This document shows, piece by piece, positions 1 through 6,433 of a stretch of DNA of 11,065 bases. How positions within the stretch are numbered: position 1 is the stretch's first letter; the number at the start of each line of letters is the position of its first letter. Made by a program: the position numbers and the translations under genes. Under the pieces are notes generated by a model. That model searched no databases. It had not been told where the DNA came from and worked only from the letters and a program-made list of their open reading frames with translations. This DNA comes from an uncultured Lautropia sp. (GTDB lineage: Bacteria; Pseudomonadota; Gammaproteobacteria; Burkholderiales; Burkholderiaceae_E): positions 1-11,065 of the forward strand of contig CALIXC010000312.1 in assembly GCA_938046755.1 (NCBI GenBank). Direction: 5' to 3'.

Positions 1-48
1 GTGGCGCAGCCGCGCCAGCATGGACCAAGCGCGAACCAGCGCGGCCAT
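1..48 (-). CDS. Possible start of a divergent gene, cut by the window edge
   Basis: On the minus strand an ATG at 48 opens a frame that stays open to the window edge, giving 16 residues (MAALVRAWSMLARLRH). A GAGGA lies just upstream, but only 2 nt from the ATG, which is closer than a normal ribosome binding site. If real, the gene would be divergent from efeU and could share its Fur-controlled region. Too little is visible to name a family. The plus-strand frames are also open here, so this is a weak call. Confidence 0.22.
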   Translation of the reverse strand, partial: MAALVRAWSMLARLRH

Positions 49-116
49 ATTCCTCGAAGAATCAACGATCTGGAGACCATCGCTGCCAAACCACCCCTCG
101 GCGGCTGTTGCGGGAA

Positions 117-146
117 TTACCACGTATTACGAACAATGATTATCAT
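117..146 (+). promoter_or_regulatory. Candidate sigma-70-type promoter of the efe locus
   Basis: TTACCA (117-122, 4/6 match to TTGACA) is followed after 18 bp by TATCAT (141-146, 5/6 match to TATAAT). The -10 lies inside the Fur-like dyad at 134-148, the usual arrangement for iron repression by promoter occlusion. A start site near 153 would leave a 5' leader of about 40 nt before the efeU ATG at 194. The promoter is predicted from sequence match only. Confidence 0.4.
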
Positions 147-148
147 TG
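134..148. promoter_or_regulatory. Fur box upstream of efeU
   Basis: CAATGAT-T-ATCATTG is a perfect 7-1-7 inverted repeat. Its core AATGATTATCATT differs from the core of the classical Fur consensus (AATGATAATCATT) only at the central base. The flanks match less well. It sits 45 bp upstream of the efeU start, ahead of an iron-uptake locus, and overlaps a candidate -10. Iron-dependent Fur repression of efeUOB is established in enterobacteria; its use here is inferred from this site. It is the only convincing Fur-like site I found in the window. Confidence 0.8.
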
Positions 149-193
149 CCCCGTAGCGAATCAATCCACCTTCGATCAGACCCCGCTTTCCAG

Positions 194-1033
194 ATGCTTG
201 TTCCCTTTCTCATCATGTTGCGCGAGGGCATCGAAGCAGCCCTCATCGTGGGCATCGTCGCCAGTTATCTGAAGCAGAGCGGCCGTGACGGCCTGATGCC
301 CGCCGTCTGGGTGGGCGTACTGCTGGCCAGCGCGCTGTCGCTGTTTGCGGGCGCTGCGCTCCAGCTCATGGCGGCCGAATTCCCGCAGAAGGAGCAGGAG
401 CTCTTCGAGGGCGTGGTGGGCCTCATCGCCGTCGGCATGCTCACCTCCATGGTGTTCTGGATGCGCAAGACCGCGCGCAACATCAAGGGTGACCTGCACG
501 CCTCGGTGGAACGGGCGCTGGGCCAAGGCACCGATGCGGCCGGCTGGGCGCTCATCGGCATGGTCTTCCTGGCCGTGGCGCGCGAGGGCCTGGAATCGGT
601 CTTCTTCCTGCTGGCCATCTTCCAGCAGAGCCAGGGCTGGCAGGCGCCCGTCGGGGCACTGGCCGGCATCGCCGTATCCGTCATCATCGGCTATGGCCTC
701 TATTCCGGTGGCGTGCGGCTCAATCTGCGGCGCTTCTTCCGCTTTACCGGCGTGTTCATCCTGCTGGTGGCGGCAGGGCTGCTGGCCGGGGTGCTGCGCA
801 AGTTCCACGAAGCCGGCATCTGGAACCAGCTGCAGACGGTGGTCTTCGATCTGGACCACACGCTGCCCATGGACAGCCCGCTGGGTACCGTGCTGTCGGG
901 CCTTCTGGGCTATCAGTCCGCCCCCGTGGTGGGCGAGATCCTTGTCTATGTCGCCTTCCTGGCCATCACGCTGTTCTTCTTCCTGCGTCCCATGACGGCA
1001 GTACCGGTCCCGGTCGGCGCGACCCCTCGCTGA
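194..1033 (+). CDS. efeU: EfeU, FTR1-family iron permease
   Basis: This is the inner-membrane iron channel of the EfeUOB ferrous-iron importer, 279 residues, the usual EfeU length (E. coli about 276). Both hallmark FTR1 motifs are present within membrane segments: REGIE at residues 10-14 and REGLE at 130-134. In the family their glutamates form the iron path. The PQKEQELFEG block (about 64-73), the VFWMRK segment (87-92) and the AGL.AG..R.FHEAG.WN block (194-211) match enterobacterial EfeU closely. About seven hydrophobic helices are visible. The ATG at 194 was chosen because translation then begins MLVPFLIMLREG, as in homologues. An upstream in-frame TTG at 146 falls within the Fur box and was rejected. 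No good Shine-Dalgarno precedes 194. It is first in the efeUOB-M cluster, 81 bp before efeO. Confidence 0.95.
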   Translation: MLVPFLIMLREGIEAALIVGIVASYLKQSGRDGLMPAVWVGVLLASALSLFAGAALQLMAAEFPQKEQELFEGVVGLIAVGMLTSMVFWMRKTARNIKGDLHASVERALGQGTDAAGWALIGMVFLAVAREGLESVFFLLAIFQQSQGWQAPVGALAGIAVSVIIGYGLYSGGVRLNLRRFFRFTGVFILLVAAGLLAGVLRKFHEAGIWNQLQTVVFDLDHTLPMDSPLGTVLSGLLGYQSAPVVGEILVYVAFLAITLFFFLRPMTAVPVPVGATPR

Positions 1034-1050
1034 CCACATCCATCCGAAAT

Positions 1051-1085
1051 CCTCCGGAGGTTCCGGGCAGGCCGGAACGCTCCGG
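1051..1085 (+). other. Intergenic hairpin between efeU and efeO
   Basis: A nested inverted repeat: outer CCGGA (1054-1058) pairs with TCCGG (1081-1085), and inner TTCCGG (1061-1066) pairs with CCGGAA (1072-1077) around a GCAGG loop. It overlaps a separate 10-bp palindrome, CCTCCGGAGG (1051-1060), so alternative folds are possible. No T-run follows, so it does not look like an intrinsic terminator. An RNA-processing or stability element is an inference. Confidence 0.5.
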
Positions 1086-1114
1086 GTCCACAGAAACCCC
1101 CTCGTCGAACTCCG

Positions 1115-2299
1115 ATGCCTGATCCGAACAAGAAATCCTCCTCCCTGATGCGGGTTGCCGTTGGCGGCTCGGCCGTCCTGGTCATCGCCGGCTTGGGCGC
1201 CTTCTGGTATGCCTCGCAGAAGGCCCAGCAGCAAGCCCCGAAGGAAGAGGGCGATGTCGTCACGGTCACCATCGAGGGCAAGGTCTGCAAGCCCAACGAG
1301 ATCACCGTGCCGGCCGGCCGCACCACCTTCCGCATCGTCAACAACTCCGACCGGGCGCTGGAATGGGAGATCCTGGACGGCATCATGGTGGTGGAAGAGC
1401 GCGAGAACATCGCCCCGGGCTTCGCTCAGACCATGCGGGTCAAGCTGCGCCCCGGCGACTACGACATCACCTGCGGCCTGCTCAGCAACCCGCGCGGCAA
1501 GCTGCACGTCACGCCATCGGCCGACTCCGAGGCTGAAGCGGCCCGTCCCTCGGCCGTGAACTTCCTGGGGGCGCTGGCCGAATACCGCTTCTACATGGTG
1601 TCGCAGACCAGCCAGCTGCAGGATGCCACCGAACAGCTGGTGGCCGCCATCAAGGCCGGCAACCTGAAGGAAGCGCAGGCGCTCTACGCCCCCGCCCACC
1701 AGTTCTACAAGCGCATCGAGCCCATGGCCGAGATGTTTGCCGACCTGGATCAGCGCATCAACGGCCGGGCCGACTACTTCGAGAAGCGTGAGGCCGATCC
1801 GGCCTTCCGCGGCTTCCATCGCCTGGAATACACGCTGTTTGGCCAGTCCGCGCCCGACCTGAAGGCGCTGGCCCCCATTGCCGACGACCTGCAGGCCGAT
1901 CTGGGCAAGCTGAAGGAGCGACTGGGCGCCCTGGACATCAAGCCCGAGCGCCTGGCCAGCTCAGCCTCCCGGCTGCTGCGCCGCACGGCCGACAACCTGC
2001 CCACCGGCGGCGAGGAAGCCTGGAGCCACGCCGAGGCCTCCGACCTGCAGGGTACGCTCGACGGCACGCGCAAGCAGGCCATTCTGGTGGCGCCGCTGCT
2101 GACCAAGCCGGCTCCCGCCCTGAAGAAGGGCATCGAGGACGGCTATGCCCAGTTCGGCAAAGCGCTGGATCCGTACCGCGACGGAAACGGCTTCAAGGCC
2201 GGTGCCCTGGACGATGCCGGCCGCAAGGCCGTGGCGGCCCCGGTCAACCAGCTGGCTGACATGCTGGGCCAGGTCAACGCCGCCCTGGGACTGGAGTGA
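1115..2299 (+). CDS. efeO: EfeO, cupredoxin plus M75 (imelysin-like) periplasmic iron-binding protein
   Basis: A 394-residue partner of EfeU, thought to capture or oxidise Fe(II) in the periplasm and pass it to the permease. A hydrophobic segment at about residues 13-33 follows a basic N-terminus; there is no clear signal-peptidase site, so it may stay as a membrane anchor. The cupredoxin domain (about 48-133) has Cys58 (CKPNEITVPAG), the EWEIL..IMVVEERENIAPG block (83-102) and Cys120 in YDITCGLLSNPRGKL. The M75 domain (about 146-394) has HRLE at 235-238, the family HxxE metal site, and EPMAE at 202-206. The block that is YSHTDLWDFQ in classical EfeO is degenerate here (WSHAEASDLQ, 303-312); the downstream M75 protein keeps it. 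The start was chosen by length and the signal-like N-terminus. No clear Shine-Dalgarno is seen, and ATG 1148 is an alternative. Confidence 0.93.
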   Translation: MPDPNKKSSSLMRVAVGGSAVLVIAGLGAFWYASQKAQQQAPKEEGDVVTVTIEGKVCKPNEITVPAGRTTFRIVNNSDRALEWEILDGIMVVEERENIAPGFAQTMRVKLRPGDYDITCGLLSNPRGKLHVTPSADSEAEAARPSAVNFLGALAEYRFYMVSQTSQLQDATEQLVAAIKAGNLKEAQALYAPAHQFYKRIEPMAEMFADLDQRINGRADYFEKREADPAFRGFHRLEYTLFGQSAPDLKALAPIADDLQADLGKLKERLGALDIKPERLASSASRLLRRTADNLPTGGEEAWSHAEASDLQGTLDGTRKQAILVAPLLTKPAPALKKGIEDGYAQFGKALDPYRDGNGFKAGALDDAGRKAVAAPVNQLADMLGQVNAALGLE

Positions 2300-2326
2300 T
2301 CCCGTTGCTGGCCATCTGACGCGCCC

Positions 2327-2347
2327 GGGGCTCCCATCCGGAGCCCC
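2327..2347 (+). other. Intergenic hairpin between efeO and efeB
   Basis: GGGGCTCC (2327-2334) and GGAGCCCC (2340-2347) form a perfect 8-bp stem with a CATCC loop. No T-run follows and the efeB Shine-Dalgarno lies 23 bp downstream, so termination of the whole operon here is unlikely. It could set efeO/efeB stoichiometry through mRNA processing or 3'-end protection (inference). Confidence 0.55.
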
Positions 2348-2381
2348 ACAGGCATCGAATTCCCAAAAGAAGAGGCTTCCC

Positions 2382-3851
2382 ATGCAAGACAAGCTCGATC
2401 CATCCCGTCTGGCCGCCCTGGGCGGCTGTCCGGCCGGCATCCATGGCCAGTCCGAACCGTCCTCCCGGCAAGTCGCGGCCCATGACCAGGCTCCGGCCAT
2501 GATGACCTGTCCGGCCGGACTGGCAGCCACCAACCAGCCCGAATCCATGCGCCGCCGCCACGTGCTAGGCGGGCTGGGCGCTGCCACAGCAGGCCTGGTC
2601 GGCATGACGGCACAGGCCACTGCCGCTGCCACCGGCAAGGCGCAGCGCGCCGCCGGCGACGATTCGGTCGGCCAGGTGACCGATGCTCCCCTCAGCACCC
2701 ACTTCCAGGAGCGGGTGCCGTACCTAGGCCAGCATCAGGCCGGCGTCGTCACCCCGCGCCCCAGCGCCGGCATGCTGGCCTCGTTCTTCGTGCTGGCCCA
2801 GGACCGCGAGGAGCTGGAACGGCTCTTTCGCACGCTGACCAAGCGCATTGCCTTCCTGACCCAGGGCGGCAAAGAAGTGCAGGTCGATCCCAAGCTGCCG
2901 CCGGTCAGTTCCGGCCTGCTGGGACCCGTGTTGCCCCCCGATGCGCTCACCATCACCGTGTCGCTGGGCAACTCAATGTTCGACGAGCGCTTCGGCCTGG
3001 CCAAGGTGAAGCCGAAGTACCTGCAGCAGATGACGAAGTTCTTCAACGACGCGCTGGACCCGTCGCTCTGTCATGGTGACCTGTCGATCCAGTTCTGCGC
3101 CAACACGCCGGACACGATCATCAACGCGCTGCGCGACATCATCAAGAACCTGCCCGACCTGCTGGTCCTGCACTGGAAGCAGGAAGGCAACGTGCCGCCC
3201 ATCGCCGCCAAGCCCGGCCAGCCGGCCGAGAGCGCCCGCAACTTCCTGGGCTTCCGCGACGGTTCCGCCAACCCGGATTCCGCCGATGCCCAGCTGATGG
3301 ACCGGGTGGTCTGGGTGGGACCGAAATCCGGCGAGCCCGCCTGGGCCGTCGGTGGCAGCTACCAGGCCGTGCGCATCATCCGCAACTTCGTCGAGCGCTG
3401 GGACCGGACCCCGCTGCAGGAGCAGCAGGCCATCTTCGGGCGCGTGAAGGACACCGGCGCGCCGCTGGACGCCACGGACGGCACCGAATTCCAGGTGCCC
3501 GACTACACCACCGACCCGAAAGGGCAGAAGACGCCGCTGGACTCACACATCCGGCTGGCCAACCCGCGCACCCCGCAGACCGAAGAGAACCTGATCCTGC
3601 GCCGGCCGTTCAACTATTCCAACGGCGTCACCAAGTCCGGCCAGCTGGAAATGGGGCTGCTGTTCATCTGCTACCAGGCCAACCTGGAAAAGGGCTTCAT
3701 CACCGTGCAGAAGCGCCTGGACGGCGAACCGCTGGAGGAGTACATCAAGCCCATCGGCGGCGGGTACTTCTTCACGCTGCCCGGCATCCGTGACGAGAAC
3801 GACTGGCTGGGCCGCACGCTGATGGAGGCCAGCAGCAGCACGCGCGCCTGA
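2382..3851 (+). CDS. efeB: EfeB, Tat-exported DyP-type heme peroxidase with an unusual N-terminal extension
   Basis: The periplasmic heme peroxidase of the Efe system, 489 residues against about 423 in E. coli EfeB. DyP family landmarks: GFRDG at 290-294 with catalytic Asp293, proximal heme ligand His389 in DSHIRLANPR, Arg407/Arg408 in LRRPFNYSNG, and a C-terminal EEYIKPIGGGYFF block (452-464). A twin-arginine signal spans about 57-82 (RRRHVLGG, hydrophobic stretch, AQA near 77-79). The ATG at 2382 is supported by AGAGG at 2371-2375 with 6-nt spacing; ATG 2547, right before the arginines, has no Shine-Dalgarno. This leaves about 55 residues ahead of the Tat motif, containing CPAG twice (Cys16, Cys43). 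E. coli EfeB is reported to oxidise Fe(II) or act on heme/porphyrins; the substrate here is unknown. It lies 82 bp after efeO in the same operon. Confidence 0.95.
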   Translation: MQDKLDPSRLAALGGCPAGIHGQSEPSSRQVAAHDQAPAMMTCPAGLAATNQPESMRRRHVLGGLGAATAGLVGMTAQATAAATGKAQRAAGDDSVGQVTDAPLSTHFQERVPYLGQHQAGVVTPRPSAGMLASFFVLAQDREELERLFRTLTKRIAFLTQGGKEVQVDPKLPPVSSGLLGPVLPPDALTITVSLGNSMFDERFGLAKVKPKYLQQMTKFFNDALDPSLCHGDLSIQFCANTPDTIINALRDIIKNLPDLLVLHWKQEGNVPPIAAKPGQPAESARNFLGFRDGSANPDSADAQLMDRVVWVGPKSGEPAWAVGGSYQAVRIIRNFVERWDRTPLQEQQAIFGRVKDTGAPLDATDGTEFQVPDYTTDPKGQKTPLDSHIRLANPRTPQTEENLILRRPFNYSNGVTKSGQLEMGLLFICYQANLEKGFITVQKRLDGEPLEEYIKPIGGGYFFTLPGIRDENDWLGRTLMEASSSTRA

Positions 3852-3860
3852 GACCACGCC

Positions 3861-3880
3861 CCGGCCAGAAACCTGGCCGG
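3861..3880 (+). other. Hairpin directly after efeB
   Basis: CCGGCCAG (3861-3868) and CTGGCCGG (3873-3880) form a perfect 8-bp stem with an AAAC loop, starting 9 bp after the efeB stop. There is no T-tract. It may be a 3'-end stabiliser or partial terminator separating efeUOB from the downstream M75 gene. Confidence 0.5.
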
Positions 3881-3891
3881 AGTCATGCCCT

Positions 3892-3962
3892 GCAACCCGG
3901 AGCCCGGATTTCGTCCGGAACCGGGTTCCGCCCGGGATGCCGGGGCAGGGCAGCCGGGTTGC
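3892..3962 (+). other. Alternative-pairing region upstream of the second M75 gene
   Basis: GCAACCCGG (3892-3900) is perfectly complementary to CCGGGTTGC (3954-3962), a 9-bp stem. Its last 7 bases also pair with CCGGGTT at 3921-3927, enclosing an inner CCGGA/TCCGG stem. The two folds exclude each other, as in attenuators, but there is no leader peptide, T-run or known aptamer to support that. The rest of the 251-bp gap (3852-4102) holds a pyrimidine-rich leader (4049-4080) and the short repeat CAGAA (4041-4045) / TTCTG (4050-4054). Confidence 0.35.
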
Positions 3963-4102
3963 CGATGGCCCTGACACCAGGGCTTCGGTTTCCCCGCCAT
4001 TCGTGGGGACATTGCAACTGGCTCTAGAATGGCAAACCTTCAGAATCCGTTCTGTTTCTTATTCTCTTTCACTTTCTCTCAACCCCCGAGGAGCATACCG
4101 AC

Positions 4103-4933
4103 ATGACCCTTCGCCGTCGCATCATCTCCGTGCTGGTGGCCCACGCCGCCGCCTTCGGCGCCATCAGCGCTCAGGCCGCCGTGGAGCCCAGCGAGCTGGT
4201 CGGCCCCATCGCCGAATACAAGCTGTTCGTCGACAAGAACGTCTCGGCCCTGGTGAAGGACACCAAGGCCTTCGTGGCCGCCGTCAAGGCCGGCCAGATC
4301 GAAAAGGCCAAGAAGCTGTTCGCCCCCGTGCGCACCCACTATGAGCGCGTCGAGCCGGTCGCCGAGCTGTTCAGCGACATCGACGTCGCCATCGACTCGC
4401 GTGCCGACGACCACGAGAAGCGTGAGGAAGACCCGGGCTTCGGCGGCTTCCACCGCATCGAGTATGCCCTGTGGCACCAGAAGGACACCAAGAGCGTCGC
4501 CAAGTACGCCGATCAGCTGCAGGCCGATGTCGAGGAACTGCACAAGCGCCTGACCGACCTGACCTTCCCGCCCGAGAAAGTGGTGGGCGGTGCCGCCGTG
4601 CTGATGGAAGAAGTGGCCGCCACCAAGATCTCCGGGGAAGAAGACCGCTACAGCCACACCGACCTGTGGGACTTCCAGGCCAACTTCGAGGGCGCCTACA
4701 AGATCGTCGAGCTGTTCAAGCCGCTGATCGCCCGCGAGGACAAGGCCTTCCTGGACAAGACCGAGAAGAACTTCGAGACGGTCTTCAACACCCTGAAGAA
4801 ATACCGGACCAAGGACGGCGGCTTCGTCACCTATGACAAGCTCACCGAAGGCGACCGCAAGATCCTGTCCGCCCGCGTCAACACGCTGGCCGAGGACCTG
4901 TCCAAACTGCGCGGCATGTTTGGCCTGAACTGA
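4103..4933 (+). CDS. EfeM-type M75 (imelysin-like) periplasmic protein without a cupredoxin domain
   Basis: A 276-residue secreted M75-domain protein, a paralogue of the M75 half of EfeO. The N-terminus is a typical Sec signal (MTLRRR, hydrophobic stretch, ISAQAA, cleavage near residue 26). Metal-site features: EPVAE at 84-88, HRIE at 117-120 (HxxE), and the classical block RYSHTDLWDFQAN at 182-194. The C-terminal LAEDLSKLRGMFGLN also resembles enterobacterial EfeO. It carries no cupredoxin, as in EfeM proteins of some Efe loci, and probably binds iron in the periplasm for EfeU (inference). GAGGAG at 4088-4093, 9 nt before the ATG, supports the start. The 251-bp gap after efeB, with hairpins, suggests a separate promoter or differential expression. 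It ends convergent with the minus-strand oxidoreductase gene. Confidence 0.9.
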   Translation: MTLRRRIISVLVAHAAAFGAISAQAAVEPSELVGPIAEYKLFVDKNVSALVKDTKAFVAAVKAGQIEKAKKLFAPVRTHYERVEPVAELFSDIDVAIDSRADDHEKREEDPGFGGFHRIEYALWHQKDTKSVAKYADQLQADVEELHKRLTDLTFPPEKVVGGAAVLMEEVAATKISGEEDRYSHTDLWDFQANFEGAYKIVELFKPLIAREDKAFLDKTEKNFETVFNTLKKYRTKDGGFVTYDKLTEGDRKILSARVNTLAEDLSKLRGMFGLN

Positions 4934-4952
4934 TATCCGCCCGACCGCCCAT

Positions 4953-4977
4953 GCCCGTCCGGCCGTGGCCGGCGGGC
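4953..4977. other. Long GC hairpin after the second M75 gene
   Basis: GCCCG (4953-4957) pairs with CGGGC (4973-4977) and CCGGCC (4959-4964) with GGCCGG (4967-4972), with one bulged T at 4958. It starts 19 bp after the stop codon. With the next hairpin it marks the end of the Efe transcript; no T-run is present. Confidence 0.5.
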
Positions 4978-4988
4978 AGGGGGTTGGG

Positions 4989-5010
4989 GGACTTCCTTTC
5001 GGGGAAGTCC
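4989..5010. terminator. Candidate bidirectional hairpin between convergent genes
   Basis: GGACTTCC (4989-4996) and GGAAGTCC (5003-5010) form a perfect 8-bp stem with a TTTCGG loop. It lies between the ends of the M75 gene (+) and the oxidoreductase gene (-), the expected place for a shared terminator. Neither strand has a proper U-tract, so the intrinsic-terminator call is weak; it may only protect 3' ends. Confidence 0.4.
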
Positions 5011-5039
5011 TCAGGTGAGAGAGAAACGTCAGGGCATCC

Positions 5040-6053
5040 TCACCATCCCGCCAGCACCAGCTTGCCCAGCGTGCGGCCGCCTTCCAGCCGTTCGTGAGCA
5101 CGCCGAAGATTCTGTGCATTGATGCGCCCCAGCGTCTCAGTCCGGGTGCTGCGCACCTTGCCCTTGGTCACCAGATCGCCCAGCTCACGCAGGATCTCGC
5201 CCTGGCGTGCGATGTCCGCCGTGCCCAGCAGCGAGCGCGTGAACATGAATTCCCAGCTGATCGTCAGGCTCTTGCGCTTGAGCGGGACGATATCCAGCGT
5301 CTCGGGATCATCGATCATGGTGATCCGCCCCTGCGGGGCGATGAGTTCCACGATGTCCGGCAGATAACGGTCAATACCGTTGGTACAGAACACGAAGGCC
5401 GGTGCATCGATGCCCAGGGCCGACACCTGTGGAGCCAGCGGCCTGGCGTGATCGATGACATGGTGAGCTCCCATCCGCTTCACCCAGTCCACCGACTCGG
5501 GCCGCGAGGCCGTGGCGATCACCGCCAGCCCGGTCAGCGCGCGAGCCAGCTGGATCGTGATGGAACCCACACCGCCCGCGCCTCCAATCACTAGCAGCGC
5601 CGGTGCAGCCCCCGTGACCGGGCGTTGCACGTCAAGGCGATCAAAGAGCGTCTCCCAGCCGGTCAGCGTCGTGAGGGGCAGGGCGGCGGCATCCTCGTTG
5701 CTCAGGCCTTCCGGCACATGCGCCGCAATGCGTGCATCCACCGCCTGCAGCTGCGCATAGCAGCCGGGCCGGTCGATGGCGCCGGCATGGAACACCCGAT
5801 CACCCACCCTGAAACCGCTCACGTCACGCCCCACGGCACGCACGGTGCCCACGGCGTCCCAGCCCAGGATGCGCCAGCTGCCCGCGGCCGGCCGTGCCGA
5901 CGCGCGCACCTTCGTATCGGCCGGATTGACGGCAATGGCCTCGACGGCCACCAGCAGATCATTTGGCCCGGGCTCCGGATCAGGCAGCTCGATGTCCACC
6001 AGCGAGCGTTCATCGGAAATGGGCAGGGGTTGGTTGAAACCTATGGCTTTCAT
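5040..6053 (-). CDS. MDR-superfamily NAD(P)H oxidoreductase (zinc-binding ADH-like, quinone-oxidoreductase type)
   Basis: A 337-residue medium-chain dehydrogenase/reductase. The N-terminus MKAIGFNQPLPISDERSLVD and the IELPDPEPGPNDLLV segment match the family annotated as zinc-binding alcohol dehydrogenase family protein (TIGR02817-like). The GroES-like half covers about residues 1-125 and includes NPADTKVR (43-50) and GWDAVGTV (64-71). The Rossmann nucleotide site GGAGGVGS is at 157-164. I do not see the catalytic or structural zinc cysteine clusters of true ADHs, so it is probably a zinc-free quinone or enone reductase. The ATG at 6053 is preceded by AAGGAG about 7 nt upstream on the minus strand. 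It diverges from an HxlR-type regulator, which commonly controls such an adjacent reductase. The substrate is unknown. Confidence 0.88.
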   Translation of the reverse strand: MKAIGFNQPLPISDERSLVDIELPDPEPGPNDLLVAVEAIAVNPADTKVRASARPAAGSWRILGWDAVGTVRAVGRDVSGFRVGDRVFHAGAIDRPGCYAQLQAVDARIAAHVPEGLSNEDAAALPLTTLTGWETLFDRLDVQRPVTGAAPALLVIGGAGGVGSITIQLARALTGLAVIATASRPESVDWVKRMGAHHVIDHARPLAPQVSALGIDAPAFVFCTNGIDRYLPDIVELIAPQGRITMIDDPETLDIVPLKRKSLTISWEFMFTRSLLGTADIARQGEILRELGDLVTKGKVRSTRTETLGRINAQNLRRAHERLEGGRTLGKLVLAGW

Positions 6054-6300
6054 GGATGTTCTCCTTGCAGAAGGTATTGGCATCGCTCCCCGACGATCGG
6101 CCCACCATGGGATGTCCGGACCCATGTCCGAACCGCCAGGAATGACGATCCGGACGCCTGGTATCGGACACCGGGCAGCTTGGCACCTGGCCGCGCCGGG
6201 GAAGCATGGCGGCAATGCTGATCCATACCATCTCATCCCGCAAGAACGCACATGAATCGCACATAGTGTCGAAAAATATACTGTCCATGCGCGCGGACGC

Positions 6301-6306
6301 TATAAT
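6301..6306 (+). promoter_or_regulatory. Perfect -10 hexamer for the HxlR-MFS transcript
   Basis: TATAAT matches the sigma-70 -10 exactly and stands out in GC-rich sequence. No good -35 lies 16-18 bp upstream, so activity may depend on an activator or on other contacts. A start near 6313 would leave a leader of about 140 nt before the chosen regulator ATG, containing the dyad at 6413-6433. Confidence 0.45.
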
Positions 6307-6412
6307 CCCGGCTCTCCTGGCTGCACCTGCCCGCCAAGGCGGCATGGCCGTCTCGCGACTGCTTCAGGTCTGTCGGGAGCAAGCGGCCAGCCCGATAGGT
6401 TCCGCCTCCTCT

Positions 6413-6433
6413 CGCACGACAGCGCGTCGTGCG
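6413..6433. promoter_or_regulatory. 21-bp dyad just upstream of the regulator: operator or leader hairpin
   Basis: CGCACGAC (6413-6420) and GTCGTGCG (6426-6433) are perfect inverted repeats around AGCGC. The size suits a dimeric regulator such as HxlR; as RNA it would form a stable hairpin 18 nt before the ATG at 6452. It is flanked by two direct copies of CGCCTCCT (6403-6410, 6432-6439). Which level it acts at cannot be told from sequence. Confidence 0.45.

Noticed and set aside
146..193. TTG start at 146 adding 16 residues to EfeU
   Set aside because: The codon lies inside the Fur dyad and candidate -10, and homologues begin at the MLVPF methionine (194).
176..1819. Long open frame (547 codons) on the minus strand across efeU and efeO
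   Set aside because: It is antisense to two clearly identified genes, its translation is rich in Gly, His, Gln and Arg with no domain I recognise, and such frames are common opposite GC-rich genes.
2145..2381. Upstream ATG extending EfeB by 79 residues into efeO
   Set aside because: It overlaps efeO in another frame, has no ribosome binding site, and ATG 2382 has a well-placed AGAGG.
4004..4015. Possible sigma-54 promoter (TGGGGACATTGC) before the second M75 gene
   Set aside because: The GG and GC elements are 7 bp apart instead of the required 10.
4079..5119. Minus-strand frame of 346 codons opposite the EfeM-type gene
   Set aside because: Shadow of the M75 gene; the true minus-strand gene ends at 5040 in another frame with a recognised family.
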